This document shows positions 1-8,087 of a DNA stretch of 36,182 nucleotides, one piece after another. The stretch lies in contig JAEWFD010000039.1 of assembly GCA_023388995.1 (NCBI GenBank), forward strand, positions 1 to 36,182, written 5' to 3'. The notes under the pieces were generated by a model that saw only the letters and a list, made by a program, of their open reading frames with translations, did not search any database and was not told where the DNA came from. The number at the start of each line of letters is the position of its first letter. The stretch's first letter is position 1. The translations under genes were made by a program, and so were the position numbers. Source of the DNA: Bacillota bacterium. Lineage in GTDB: Bacteria; Bacillota_I; Bacilli_A; Erysipelotrichales; Erysipelotrichaceae.

Positions 1-759
1 TTCAGCCCGAACACCGCCATGACAAGAGGAATGTTCGTCACGGCGCTGGGGAGGCTTGCAAACGCCGATGTGAGCGGCTACGCAAAGAGCAGCTTCAGCG
101 ATGTGAAAGACGACGCCTACTATATGGGCTACATTGAGTGGGCAAGCAAAAACAGCATCGTAAACGGCACCGGCAATGGAAAGTTTGCCCCGGATCAATC
201 CATCACCCGTGAGCAGATGGCGGTCATTATGGGCAACTACGCCAAGACCATCGGTTATACTCTGCCGAAGGTTCATATCGAAAATATCTTTACAGATAAT
301 GCTAAAATCAACACCTACGCCAAGGAAGCCGTGAAGCATATGCAAATGGCAGGCGTAATCAGCGGCAAAAACGGTAATCTCTTTGATCCGCAGGGTACAG
401 CCACAAGAGCCGAGGTGTCTGCTGTACTGCGCCGCTTTGTGGAGCTGGCAATTTCCAGCGACACGGCGCAGGGCTGGTTCATGAACGATTCTGGCAAATG
501 GATGTATTTCAAGGATGGCAAACCCCTCACTGGCAAGCAAGACATCGACGGGGCAACCTATACCTTTGATGAGTACGGCGTGACGGCAGATGTGCCAAAA
601 AACCTGCGGTACACCACCTACACCGTGCAAAAGGGGGACAGTTTCTGGCTCATATCCCGCAAGCTGGGCTGCACAATGGCCGAATTAGAACAGCTGAACA
701 ACAGAAGCCGGTATGCCCTGATCTTCCCTGGTGAAGTATTTAGGGTTCCGCAACGATGA
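1..759 (+). CDS. SLH-domain and LysM cell-surface protein, 5' end missing
   Basis: The reading frame is open from base 1, so the start lies outside the window; 252 codons remain. The visible protein holds the tail of one S-layer homology unit, two complete SLH units (FSDVKDDAYYMGYIEWAS..., FTDNAKINTYAKEAVKHM...) each ending in a TRE/TRAE-type motif, a short Trp/Tyr-rich segment resembling a wall-binding repeat (WMYFKDGKPLTG), and a C-terminal LysM (TYTVQKGDSFWLISRKLG). SLH units bind secondary wall polymers and LysM binds peptidoglycan, so this is a wall-anchored protein whose catalytic or display part is upstream. The gene is visibly richer in G and C than the rest of the window, which suggests a different origin. 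Confidence 0.9.
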   Translation, partial: FSPNTAMTRGMFVTALGRLANADVSGYAKSSFSDVKDDAYYMGYIEWASKNSIVNGTGNGKFAPDQSITREQMAVIMGNYAKTIGYTLPKVHIENIFTDNAKINTYAKEAVKHMQMAGVISGKNGNLFDPQGTATRAEVSAVLRRFVELAISSDTAQGWFMNDSGKWMYFKDGKPLTGKQDIDGATYTFDEYGVTADVPKNLRYTTYTVQKGDSFWLISRKLGCTMAELEQLNNRSRYALIFPGEVFRVPQR

Positions 760-858
760 TATGGCGAAGTAGTTATCCATATTAAACAGATAAACTATAT
801 ATCTAAATGTTAATTTTATGAAATAGAGTGAAAACCAATTTATTTTTTCAGAAAATGA

Positions 859-887
859 TTGACAAACAAAAGTGAAGGGATTATGAT
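859..887 (+). promoter_or_regulatory. Sigma-A-type promoter of the T-box leader
   Basis: TTGACA at 859-864 and TATGAT at 882-887 are separated by 17 bases, so this is a near-consensus housekeeping promoter. Transcription would start near 894, immediately before the T-box leader. Confidence 0.8.
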
Positions 888-893
888 ACTCCC

Positions 894-1160
894 ATCAAAC
901 AGCGTTGATAAGAAATAGTACATTGACGATGAAGGCAAAGAGAGTTCTCGGCTGGTGAAAGAGAAACCGACATCCCAATGGAACACATCTTTGAGCTATG
1001 CGTCCGAACTCACAGTAGGATGCATCGGTCTTCCCTGTCCCCGTTATCGGACTAGAGTATGATTGTACTCGAAGAGGTTTGTTTCGCGAGAAGCAAATAA
1101 ATTGAGGTGGAACCACGAAGCATAAGCTCTCGTCCTCTATATGAGGATGAGGGCTTTTTT
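894..1160 (+). promoter_or_regulatory. T-box riboswitch leader, candidate histidine specifier
   Basis: The leader shows the ordered landmarks of a T-box: AGTA near 917, AAAGAGAG followed by GGCTGGTG in the stem I distal part, a specifier-loop segment near 981-995, and the T-box antiterminator sequence TGAGGTGGAACCACG at 1103-1117. It ends in a factor-independent terminator. In the specifier region CAC (984-986) precedes ATCTTTGAG, aligning by position with the codon before ACCTTTGAG in known T-boxes, so histidine is favoured. AAC (982-984, asparagine) is the alternative. Uncharged tRNA would pair here and allow read-through into the amino acid importer downstream. Confidence 0.9.
1126..1160 (+). 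terminator. T-box terminator hairpin
   Basis: The arms 1126-1137 and 1143-1154 pair over 12 bases (with G-T pairs) around a TATAT loop and are followed by six T residues. This is the OFF conformation, competing with the antiterminator formed by the T-box sequence. Confidence 0.85.
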
Positions 1161-1197
1161 CTTTACCGACCTGCTTGAACAAGAAAGGATGAATTAA

Positions 1198-1986
1198 ATG
1201 AAACAAGTGAAAGTATTACTCTGCATGCTGCTCATTGCATTGATAGCAGGATGCGGCACAAAACAAACAACGGATGTGATGGAGGAAGCCAAGAAACGCG
1301 GGTATTTAATTATGGGGCTGGATGATACTTTTGCTCCGATGGGCTTTCGCAATGACAAAAATGAACTGGTAGGATTTGATATTGATCTTGCAAGCGAGGT
1401 TTCAAAACGGCTGGGGATCAAGTTTCAAATGCAGCCAATTGATTGGAGCATGAAAGAGTCCGAACTGAACAATAAAACAATTGATTTAATCTGGAATGGT
1501 TACAGCATTACCGAAGCCCGCAAAGAGCAAGTCGCTTTTACAAAGCCGTATCTATCAAATCGCCAGGTAATCGTAGTACTCGCCGATTCTGCGATTCAGA
1601 CAAAACAGGAGTTAGCAGGAAAAACGGTTGCGGTGCAAAAGCAATCCAGCGCTTTGGAAGCTGTACTGGCTGATCAAACTTTTGCTGCTAGCTTGCAAGG
1701 AAAAGCACCAATTGAGTTCGACACCAATTTGGAAGCCTTTATGGATTTAGAAGCTAAAAGAGTGGAAGCTATTGTGGTGGATGAGGTGCTGGCAGACTAT
1801 GTGATCAAGCAGCGCAATGAACATGGCTATCGGTACTTGGCAGAAGATTTTGGAACCGAAGACTATGGGATTGGTGTTCGCAAGCAAGATGAAGCATTGC
1901 TTGAGAAGATTGATGCCATCATGGAAGAACTGAAAGCAGATGGTACTTACGACCAGATATTCGATCGTTGGTTTGCGAGGAAGTGA
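1198..1986 (+). CDS. Amino acid ABC transporter substrate-binding lipoprotein
   Basis: This 262-residue protein is a family 3 extracellular solute-binding protein of polar amino acid importers. It begins with a lipoprotein signal peptide ending in the lipobox LIAGC, with Cys19 as the lipidated residue, so the mature protein sits on the outer face of the membrane. The N-terminal lobe contains GYLIMGLDDTFAPMGF and GFDIDLASEVSKRLG, the usual pattern of the family (ligand-contact region, then helix). It is the first gene of a three-gene importer operon under the T-box, which points to an amino acid ligand, probably histidine. The ATG follows AAAGGA at a normal distance. Confidence 0.9.
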   Translation: MKQVKVLLCMLLIALIAGCGTKQTTDVMEEAKKRGYLIMGLDDTFAPMGFRNDKNELVGFDIDLASEVSKRLGIKFQMQPIDWSMKESELNNKTIDLIWNGYSITEARKEQVAFTKPYLSNRQVIVVLADSAIQTKQELAGKTVAVQKQSSALEAVLADQTFAASLQGKAPIEFDTNLEAFMDLEAKRVEAIVVDEVLADYVIKQRNEHGYRYLAEDFGTEDYGIGVRKQDEALLEKIDAIMEELKADGTYDQIFDRWFARK

Positions 1987-1987
1987 G

Positions 1988-2629
1988 ATGACATTCTTCC
2001 TGCAATTATTACCCTCATTGATGGAAGGTACGAAACAGACACTGCTCTATTTCGGGATAACCCTGCTTCTGTCCTTGCCGCTGGCAATCAGCATGGTCCT
2101 GCTGCGCATCTCCAGCTTTAAGCCGCTGCGCATTGTCATGCAGTTCTATATTTACATCATGCAAGGAACGCCGCTGATGTTGCAGCTGGTTTTCGTATAT
2201 TTCGGATTACCTTACCTTGGTGTAACCTTTTCCCGGGAAATAGCTGCCGGACTGGCCTTTATTCTGAATTATACAGCATACTTTATTGAAATTTTCCGGG
2301 GTGGCATCCAAAGCATTCCGAAAGGACAATGGGAAGCCTGCCAAGTGCTTGGTTTCTCCAAGTGGCATAGCTACCGCCGGATTATCTTGCCGCAAGTTCT
2401 CAAAAGAACCTTGCCGGCAGTTGGCAACGAATGCTTAACTTTATTGAAAGATACGGCACTGATTTCGGTGCTTGGCTTAAATGATGTATTGAAAGTAGGG
2501 AAGGGAGCTGCCAATCAATATGCAACTGCCATTCCGTTTCTGTTTGTAGGCGGGATTTACTTGGTGTTAAGTGCCATCTTATCCTTTGTGCTAAAGAAGG
2601 GAGAGAAGCATTATGAATATCATGCGTAG
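1988..2629 (+). CDS. Amino acid ABC transporter permease
   Basis: A 213-residue HisM/GlnP-type inner-membrane permease. The start chosen is ATG 1988, two bases after the preceding stop and behind GAGGAAG, rather than an upstream in-frame codon inside the previous gene. Several hydrophobic spans are visible, along with the cytoplasmic EAA loop EACQVLGFSKWHSYRRIILP, which docks on the ATPase. The family normally forms a homodimer or heterodimer; only one permease gene is present here, so a homodimer is expected. Confidence 0.92.
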   Translation: MTFFLQLLPSLMEGTKQTLLYFGITLLLSLPLAISMVLLRISSFKPLRIVMQFYIYIMQGTPLMLQLVFVYFGLPYLGVTFSREIAAGLAFILNYTAYFIEIFRGGIQSIPKGQWEACQVLGFSKWHSYRRIILPQVLKRTLPAVGNECLTLLKDTALISVLGLNDVLKVGKGAANQYATAIPFLFVGGIYLVLSAILSFVLKKGEKHYEYHA

Positions 2630-2632
2630 CAA

Positions 2633-3253
2633 ATGTTGCTAGAATTACAAGGAGTATCCAAGTCTTTTGGGTCGGAGACGCTATGGAAGCAGCTCAGCTT
2701 TGCGATGAAAGAGCATGAAATTGTAGTCCTCATGGGGAAATCAGGGGCAGGAAAAACAACGCTGCTGCGCTGTATTGCCGGCTTGGATTCCTTAGATCAA
2801 GGAGTGATCTTTGTGGATGATCAGGAACTTCGTTATGGTGCAGGATTGCAAAATAAGGTAGGTATGGTATTTCAATCCTATCAACTGTTTCCGCATATGA
2901 CAGTGCTGGAAAATATCATCGAAGCACCTATATATCACAAGCAGCTGACTAAAGAGAAGGCAATATTAAAAGCACAAGAGCTGCTGGCAGTTTTGCAGAT
3001 TGCCGAAAAGCAAAATTCCTACCCTGCCCAGCTCTCAGGCGGCCAAATGCAGCGGGTGGCGATTGCCCGGGCATGCATTCTAAATCCTCGGCTGCTGTGC
3101 TTGGATGAACCTACGGCGGCACTGGATACGGAGTCTACGGCAGAGGTTGCATCCATGATTCAGGAACTGGCTAAAACGCAGATGGGCATTTTAATCGTCA
3201 GCCATGATGTGCCATTTGTAGAACAATTGCAGGCTCGGACTATTTGGATTTGA
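2633..3253 (+). CDS. Amino acid ABC transporter ATP-binding protein, short form
   Basis: A 206-residue ABC ATPase that powers the importer. Walker A (GKSGAGKTT), the Q-loop region (VGMVFQSYQLFPHM), signature (LSGGQMQRVAIARA), Walker B (LLCLDEPTAALD) and H-loop (SHDV) are all present and in order. The start lies three bases after the permease stop, with no good ribosome binding site of its own, suggesting translational coupling. The protein ends soon after the H-loop, about 35 residues before the usual end of PAAT ATPases (about 240 residues). All catalytic motifs are kept, so it may still be functional. Confidence 0.9.
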   Translation: MLLELQGVSKSFGSETLWKQLSFAMKEHEIVVLMGKSGAGKTTLLRCIAGLDSLDQGVIFVDDQELRYGAGLQNKVGMVFQSYQLFPHMTVLENIIEAPIYHKQLTKEKAILKAQELLAVLQIAEKQNSYPAQLSGGQMQRVAIARACILNPRLLCLDEPTAALDTESTAEVASMIQELAKTQMGILIVSHDVPFVEQLQARTIWI

Positions 3254-3322
3254 TCATTCAAATCGCTAATTTCGCTGATTTGTGGTACGATAGTGCTAGT
3301 AAGATTAAAGTGAGGTCAAAGA

Positions 3323-4075
3323 ATGAAACTAATATCATGGAATGTCAATGGAATACGAGCCTGTTTGCAGAAAGGGTTCATGGACTTCTTCAATCAGGAA
3401 GATGCAGATATTTTCTGCATTCAAGAATCAAAAATGCAAGTGGGGCAAATTGAAGTAGAATTGCCGGGTTACCATCAATACTGGCACAGTGCCATTAAGA
3501 AGGGATATTCGGGAACAGCTGTGTTCACGAAACAAGAACCGTTGTCTGTGAATTATGATATTGATGATCCGGCCCATGTCGGTGAGGGGCGTGCCATTAC
3601 GCTGGAATTTGAAAAGTTTTATCTGGTGAATGTCTATGTACCCAACTCGCAGCCGGAGCTGGCACGCTTATCCTATCGCATGGAATGGGAAGATGCCTTC
3701 CGCGGATATTTGAATGGTTTGAAAGAAAAAAAGCCGGTTGTGATCTGCGGTGATTTGAATGTAGCCCATCAGGAAATTGACTTGAAGAATCCGAAAACCA
3801 ATCGCAAAAATGCAGGATTCTCGGACGAAGAACGAGCCAAATTCACCCAGCTGCTGGATAATGGCTATGTCGATACGTTCCGGTACTTCTATCCCGATAA
3901 AACAGATGCCTACACCTGGTGGTCGTATATGTTCCAGGCACGTACCAGAAATACGGGCTGGCGGATTGATTATTTTGTGGTATCGGAGTCATTCAAAGAC
4001 CAAATACAAGATGCTGTGATTTATGCCGATATCCTTGGCAGTGATCATTGTCCGGTCGGATTATATTTGAAATAA
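3323..4075 (+). CDS. exoA: Exodeoxyribonuclease III (AP endonuclease)
   Basis: A 250-residue member of the ExoIII/ExoA family, which cleaves abasic DNA and removes 3' blocks in base excision repair in the cytoplasm. Visible motifs include the N-terminal WNVNGIRA, the catalytic glutamate in IQESKM (Glu35), GDLNVAHQEIDL with the catalytic Asp/Asn, and the C-terminal LGSDHCP carrying the Asp-His pair. Length is typical. The ATG follows TGAGGTC. A TG-extended TACGAT at 3286-3291 is a possible own promoter, so it need not belong to the importer operon. Confidence 0.95.
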   Translation: MKLISWNVNGIRACLQKGFMDFFNQEDADIFCIQESKMQVGQIEVELPGYHQYWHSAIKKGYSGTAVFTKQEPLSVNYDIDDPAHVGEGRAITLEFEKFYLVNVYVPNSQPELARLSYRMEWEDAFRGYLNGLKEKKPVVICGDLNVAHQEIDLKNPKTNRKNAGFSDEERAKFTQLLDNGYVDTFRYFYPDKTDAYTWWSYMFQARTRNTGWRIDYFVVSESFKDQIQDAVIYADILGSDHCPVGLYLK

Positions 4076-4080
4076 ATAAC

Positions 4081-4112
4081 ACAGCCATAGTTGGACGCTA
4101 TGGCTGTTTTTA
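4081..4112 (+). terminator. Terminator after exoA
   Basis: ACAGCCATAG (4081-4090) pairs perfectly with CTATGGCTGT (4098-4107) around a 7-base loop and is followed by five T residues. It lies between two convergent genes and overlaps the stop codon of the minus-strand EIIB. Confidence 0.9.
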
Positions 4113-4616
4113 AAATTGGAGATGGGAAGGTTTTACTTTTAAGATTGTGTCACCCGGAACATCCTGCACAAAGATATGCACTTGCTGTTCCAGCAGATAA
4201 GAAAGATCCTGGCTGTCTTGCTCACTCAAATAGACTTTCGTGGACAATTGTTTTTTGCCGCGCTCAAAATGGAGATTGCCGATATTTAAATCACGAATCG
4301 GCAAGCCGCTTTCCACCAGCTTTCGTACGGTTGGAATATTGCGAACGACAAGATATAATTTCTGATCTGCGGTTGCTTCTTTCAGTTTTTCAATCGTAGT
4401 TTGAACGGAGAAGAAGCGGATCTGCGTCCCGCTGGAATATGCTACAATCTCCATCAGTTTTTGCTGGAGAACATTTGATGCAACTTCATCATCGCAAACC
4501 ACAATCATGGTGGCGCCAATGGTCTTGGTCCAGGTTACCCCAACTTGGCCATGAACAAGACGATTATCAATGCGTGTTAGCAGGAGGTTGAGTTGGGAAT
4601 ATTGGGAACGTTCCAT
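4110..4616 (-). CDS. PTS mannose-family EIIB, lone copy
   Basis: A 168-residue EIIB of the mannose/sorbose/N-acetylgalactosamine PTS family. It transfers phosphate from EIIA to the sugar; the phosphorylated histidine is in RIDNRLVHGQVGVTW near the N terminus. I chose ATG 4616 because AAGGAGCAT lies directly before it, although the frame is open to 4649. It is clearly paralogous to the EIIB at 7595. It stands alone and divergent from the LevR activator, without EIIA, EIIC or EIID. It could serve the same permease, act as a regulatory phosphate donor or sink for LevR, or be a relic. Confidence 0.9.
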   Translation of the reverse strand: MERSQYSQLNLLLTRIDNRLVHGQVGVTWTKTIGATMIVVCDDEVASNVLQQKLMEIVAYSSGTQIRFFSVQTTIEKLKEATADQKLYLVVRNIPTVRKLVESGLPIRDLNIGNLHFERGKKQLSTKVYLSEQDSQDLSYLLEQQVHIFVQDVPGDTILKVKPSHLQF

Positions 4617-4657
4617 AATATGCTCCTTTTCCATTGTTGACAGTATCATATCATAGC

Positions 4658-4673
4658 AGCAAGCAGATTACCA
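4658..4673 (-). promoter_or_regulatory. Possible sigma-54 (-24/-12) promoter of the lone EIIB
   Basis: Read on the minus strand this is TGGTAATCTGCTTGCT. It keeps the GG-N10-GC spacing of sigma-54 promoters and a perfect TTGCT -12 element, but the -24 element deviates (TGGTAA for TGGCAC). A start would fall near 4648, upstream of the ribosome binding site. The adjacent LevR-type activator makes this plausible. Confidence 0.45.
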
Positions 4674-4697
4674 TGATACAAAAAATTTCACTATGTC

Positions 4698-4725
4698 TTG
4701 TACTTCAATCTGGTTCTAGTATAAT
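4698..4725 (+). promoter_or_regulatory. Sigma-A-type promoter of levR
   Basis: TTGTAC (4698-4703) and TATAAT (4720-4725) are separated by 16 bases. They lie 26 bases before the start codon, with AAGGAG between. Confidence 0.65.
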
Positions 4726-4751
4726 CAAACATAGATAAGGAGTACATTGCA

Positions 4752-7484
4752 ATGAAAGATTTGGTACTGGAGCATATCGAACTACAAACTAAAGAGGCAG
4801 TAAAACTGGAGGATGTGCGATTCACGGCAGCTGTTGTTGCCAAGCAATTTCAGGTATCGCGAAATTTAATCTCCCAGTATTTGAATGAGGGAGTCAAAGA
4901 AGGAATCCTGGTCAAAACCAATGGACGTCCTGTTTATTTCTTTTCCAGACGGATATTGGAAGAAAAAACACAGTGCAAACTGGATGCTGCTTATGAATCA
5001 GTTGCTCATCTGGAAGATGCAATGCAAGAAAAAACAGAGCTGGAAGATTTTCATAAGCTGATCGGCCATAAAAATTCTTTGCGTACTACCATTGACCAGT
5101 GCAAAGCAGCTATTTGCTATCCGCCAAACGGCTTGCCGGTTTTGCTGTATGGGCCAACCGGTACGGGCAAAACCATGATTGCAAATGTGATGTATGAATA
5201 TGCAGTGCATCATAAGCTCATTGCTGCGGACAAGAAATTTATTACGGTAAACTGCTCGGAGTATGCGAACAATCCGGAATTGATCACAGCCAATTTATTT
5301 GGCAGCAAGAAAGGCTCTTATACAGGAGCCGACAAAGATAATCCCGGGCTCATTCAGCTGGCAGATGGCGGAATCTTGTTTTTGGATGAGGTGCACTGTC
5401 TCAAAGCAGAATGTCAGGAAAAATTGTTCTTGTTTATGGACAAAGGGATTTATCATATGCTGGGTGATAATGAAAACTGGTATCAATCCCATGTGCGCTT
5501 AATTTTTGCGACGACCGAAAATCCGGAAGATGTGTTGTTGAAGACGCTGCTGCGCAGAATTCCGTTCATTGTGACAGTGCCGTCATTAGAGGAACGCCCG
5601 CTGGTAGAACGCAAGCAGCTGGTGCATCACTTGCTGGCAGCAGAAGCGAAAAAGATTCAGCGCACGGTATCCATCAGCAACTCGGTTTATCAAACCTTGC
5701 TGAACGGAAAATTTGCCGGGAATATCGGCAGTTTAAAGAATATCATCAAGGCAGCTTGTGCCAATGCCTATATGCAGCAAAACAATCCCGTTGATATTCA
5801 AATCCATATCAATCATCTGCCACCGATGGCGATGATGCATCTGCCGGCTTTCCCAACCCGAAATGCCCTTCCATCCGAAGAAACAATGATTGGCTTGTCT
5901 GATCTGGAAAAAGCCTTCCATGCAGATTTGGATTTAATTGTATTGTACCAAAGCCTCATGCAGCAAGTGCAGTTATTCCGCGCAGCAAGCACCAATGAGA
6001 TGGGCTTTTTGGATTTATGCGGCGCAATGATTGATCGTTATCAAGAAAGTATTATGTTTGATTCTACTTCATCCCATGATGATGAATTTCAGTTCTTGCG
6101 CAAGATTACGGATAAGATTTTCAGCATTGTCATCAATCGGTATGGAATTCGCATCAGCAACAATCAAATATTCTCCTATGCGAAGTATTTTGCCGAGTAC
6201 AAGAAATATGCCATGGATATCAGCTGGTGGCTGCAGAACAAGCGGACTGAACTGGTTGAACTGGCGCAGTTTATCTCACAAAAATATGTGTGGGAATACA
6301 AAATTGTTAATGAGATTGCAAATAATGTGAAAACGAATTTGGATATTGAACTGGATGAAATTGCGAAGCTGATGCTAACCATTGAACTGCGCAATCATAG
6401 CAAGCAGCTATATTTCAATCATACGTTATGTATTATTCTGGCCCATGGCTATTCCACCGCCTCCAGCATCGCTGACGCAGCCAATAAAATGCTGGGTCAA
6501 GTAATTTTTGATGCCATTGACATGGAACTCGATGTGAATGTAGATCGCATTGTTGAGAAGCTGAACCAGCATTTGCAGTCGGCATCGGCTTTTGAGGAGT
6601 TGATTTTGCTGGTTGATATGGGATCGCTGGAAGAAATAGACCGTAAAATCCGGATGGTTTCCGGCTGCAATATCGGGATCATCAACAATATTACAACGAA
6701 ACTGGCATTGCAAATCGGGCAATATTTGAAGCAAGGCAAAGATACGATGGAGATTCTGGATAAAGTAACCAAGGAAAGTATGGCGGCGTACCGATATATC
6801 AATCATCGGCAGAAAGAAAATGTGCTGCTGTCAGTTTGCACGACAGGCGTCGGTGCGGCGGAAAAATTCAAAGAACTGCTGTTTGATTCTTTGCCGAAGC
6901 CAGTTCCGCTGGGGATTATTCCCTATGATTACCATAGCCTGGTAACACATGGCAAGGAGGATATGATTTTCAGCAAGTATCATGTATTGAGCATCATCGG
7001 CACCCGCAATCCGAATGTCGAAGGGGTAGATTATATTGCCATTGAGGAATTGATCTTAAACAATCATTTGAATCAACTGTATCAAATCTTCAAAATGTAT
7101 CTGAATGATGAAGAAATCCTGCAGCTGCAAGCCAATATTCTGAAAAACTTCACCTTATCCAATGTTGTCAATCATCTGACCATTCTAAATGCCAACAAAG
7201 TATTGGAAGATGTTGAAGAGGTGGTTTCTTCTTTGGAACAGGCACTGGATATTAAACTGGCAGCAACCGTAAAAGCGGGCCTCTACATGCATTTGTGCTG
7301 CTTGATTGAACGCTTGATTACGCGCAATGAAGTATTGGCTTATGAAGGACTGGATATCTTTATTCAGCAAAGGGAGTCGTTTATTGCCGTTATGAAATCC
7401 TGTTTTAGTGTCGTTGAAAAGCGATATAGTGTCGAATTGCCGAATACGGAAATCGCATATATTTATAATTATATTCAAATGTAA
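4752..7484 (+). CDS. levR: LevR-type sigma-54-dependent PTS activator
   Basis: A 910-residue transcription activator with the LevR architecture. Residues 1-75 form a winged-helix-like DNA-binding region. A sigma-54 AAA+ domain follows at about 100-350, with Walker A GPTGTGKT (134-141), GSYTGA (188-193) in place of the usual GAFTGA, and Walker B ILFLDEVH (208-215). PRD1 spans about 440-545. An EIIA(Man)-like domain has its histidine in LAHGYSTASS (near 565). An EIIB(Gat)-like domain has Cys696 in VCTTGVGAAEKF. A C-terminal PRD2 includes HLCCLIERLI (near 846). PTS phosphorylation of the PRDs sets its activity. It would activate the sigma-54 promoter at 7553 and perhaps the one at 4658. Confidence 0.93.
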   Translation: MKDLVLEHIELQTKEAVKLEDVRFTAAVVAKQFQVSRNLISQYLNEGVKEGILVKTNGRPVYFFSRRILEEKTQCKLDAAYESVAHLEDAMQEKTELEDFHKLIGHKNSLRTTIDQCKAAICYPPNGLPVLLYGPTGTGKTMIANVMYEYAVHHKLIAADKKFITVNCSEYANNPELITANLFGSKKGSYTGADKDNPGLIQLADGGILFLDEVHCLKAECQEKLFLFMDKGIYHMLGDNENWYQSHVRLIFATTENPEDVLLKTLLRRIPFIVTVPSLEERPLVERKQLVHHLLAAEAKKIQRTVSISNSVYQTLLNGKFAGNIGSLKNIIKAACANAYMQQNNPVDIQIHINHLPPMAMMHLPAFPTRNALPSEETMIGLSDLEKAFHADLDLIVLYQSLMQQVQLFRAASTNEMGFLDLCGAMIDRYQESIMFDSTSSHDDEFQFLRKITDKIFSIVINRYGIRISNNQIFSYAKYFAEYKKYAMDISWWLQNKRTELVELAQFISQKYVWEYKIVNEIANNVKTNLDIELDEIAKLMLTIELRNHSKQLYFNHTLCIILAHGYSTASSIADAANKMLGQVIFDAIDMELDVNVDRIVEKLNQHLQSASAFEELILLVDMGSLEEIDRKIRMVSGCNIGIINNITTKLALQIGQYLKQGKDTMEILDKVTKESMAAYRYINHRQKENVLLSVCTTGVGAAEKFKELLFDSLPKPVPLGIIPYDYHSLVTHGKEDMIFSKYHVLSIIGTRNPNVEGVDYIAIEELILNNHLNQLYQIFKMYLNDEEILQLQANILKNFTLSNVVNHLTILNANKVLEDVEEVVSSLEQALDIKLAATVKAGLYMHLCCLIERLITRNEVLAYEGLDIFIQQRESFIAVMKSCFSVVEKRYSVELPNTEIAYIYNYIQM

Positions 7485-7494
7485 AGAAAATTAA

Positions 7495-7521
7495 ATGATT
7501 CTTTGTGTTAATTTGAATGAT
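7495..7521 (+). promoter_or_regulatory. Imperfect dyad, candidate activator site
   Basis: ATGATTC (7495-7501) and GAATGAT (7515-7521) form an inverted repeat with one mismatch and a 13-base gap, upstream of the -24 element. LevR-type activators bind dyads upstream of their promoters; the close spacing to the promoter is unusual, so this is only a candidate. Confidence 0.3.
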
Positions 7522-7552
7522 ACTAGTGTAATCGTGCTGATTTCGACAGAAC

Positions 7553-7568
7553 TTGGCACGATTTTTGC
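7553..7568 (+). promoter_or_regulatory. Sigma-54 (-24/-12) promoter of the PTS operon
   Basis: TTGGCAC (7553-7559), five bases, then TTGC (7565-7568) match the sigma-54 consensus TTGGCAC-N5-TTGC exactly. It lies 26 bases before the EIIB start codon and directly downstream of a gene for a sigma-54-dependent PTS activator. Confidence 0.88.
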
Positions 7569-7594
7569 GTGTAAGAGAGTAAGGAGGTGAAAAC

Positions 7595-8068
7595 ATGAAT
7601 CAGCCAAATATTCTTCTAACCAGAATTGACAATCGGTTGGTACATGGGCAAGTCGGAGTTACCTGGGTGAAAACACTGGGTGCGAATTTGATAGTCGTTG
7701 CCGATGACAGCTGCGCGCAAGATTCCCTGCAGCAAAGCCTGATGTCGATGACAGCCAAATCTTCGGGTGCGGGAATTCGTTTCTTCACGGTTGAGAAAAC
7801 GGCGCAAGTAATTGGCAATGCAGCACCGGAGCAAAAAATTCTTCTGGTAGTCCGCACTCCGATGGAAGCCAGAGCATTGTGGGAAAGAGGGGTGAAGATT
7901 GATCAGTTAAATGTAGGGAACATGCATTTTTCGCAAGGAAAGCGCCAGATCAGCAAAAAAGTATATGTCAGCGATGAAGAATTTGCGGATCTCAAGTTCC
8001 TGGAAGCACAAGGGGTTAAAGTGTATATCCAGGATATTCCGGGAGACGTCATATCCAAATTAGAATAA
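7595..8068 (+). CDS. PTS mannose-family EIIB
   Basis: A 157-residue EIIB of the mannose/sorbose/N-acetylgalactosamine family, first gene of an EIIB-EIIC-EIID operon. The phosphorylated histidine is in RIDNRLVHGQVGVTW (His17). LNVGNMHFSQGKRQISKKVY is also typical of the family. A strong AAGGAGGTGA site precedes ATG 7595. The protein is cytoplasmic and docks on EIIC/EIID. Sequence style is closest to the N-acetylgalactosamine and sorbose branches, but the sugar cannot be fixed from sequence alone. No EIIA of this family is encoded in the window. Confidence 0.93.
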   Translation: MNQPNILLTRIDNRLVHGQVGVTWVKTLGANLIVVADDSCAQDSLQQSLMSMTAKSSGAGIRFFTVEKTAQVIGNAAPEQKILLVVRTPMEARALWERGVKIDQLNVGNMHFSQGKRQISKKVYVSDEEFADLKFLEAQGVKVYIQDIPGDVISKLE

Positions 8069-8087
8069 CAGAAAGAGAGGATCAAAC

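Noticed and set aside
895..1206. Minus-strand ORF of 103 codons
   Set aside because: It lies entirely over the T-box leader and terminator, whose RNA structure explains the sequence.
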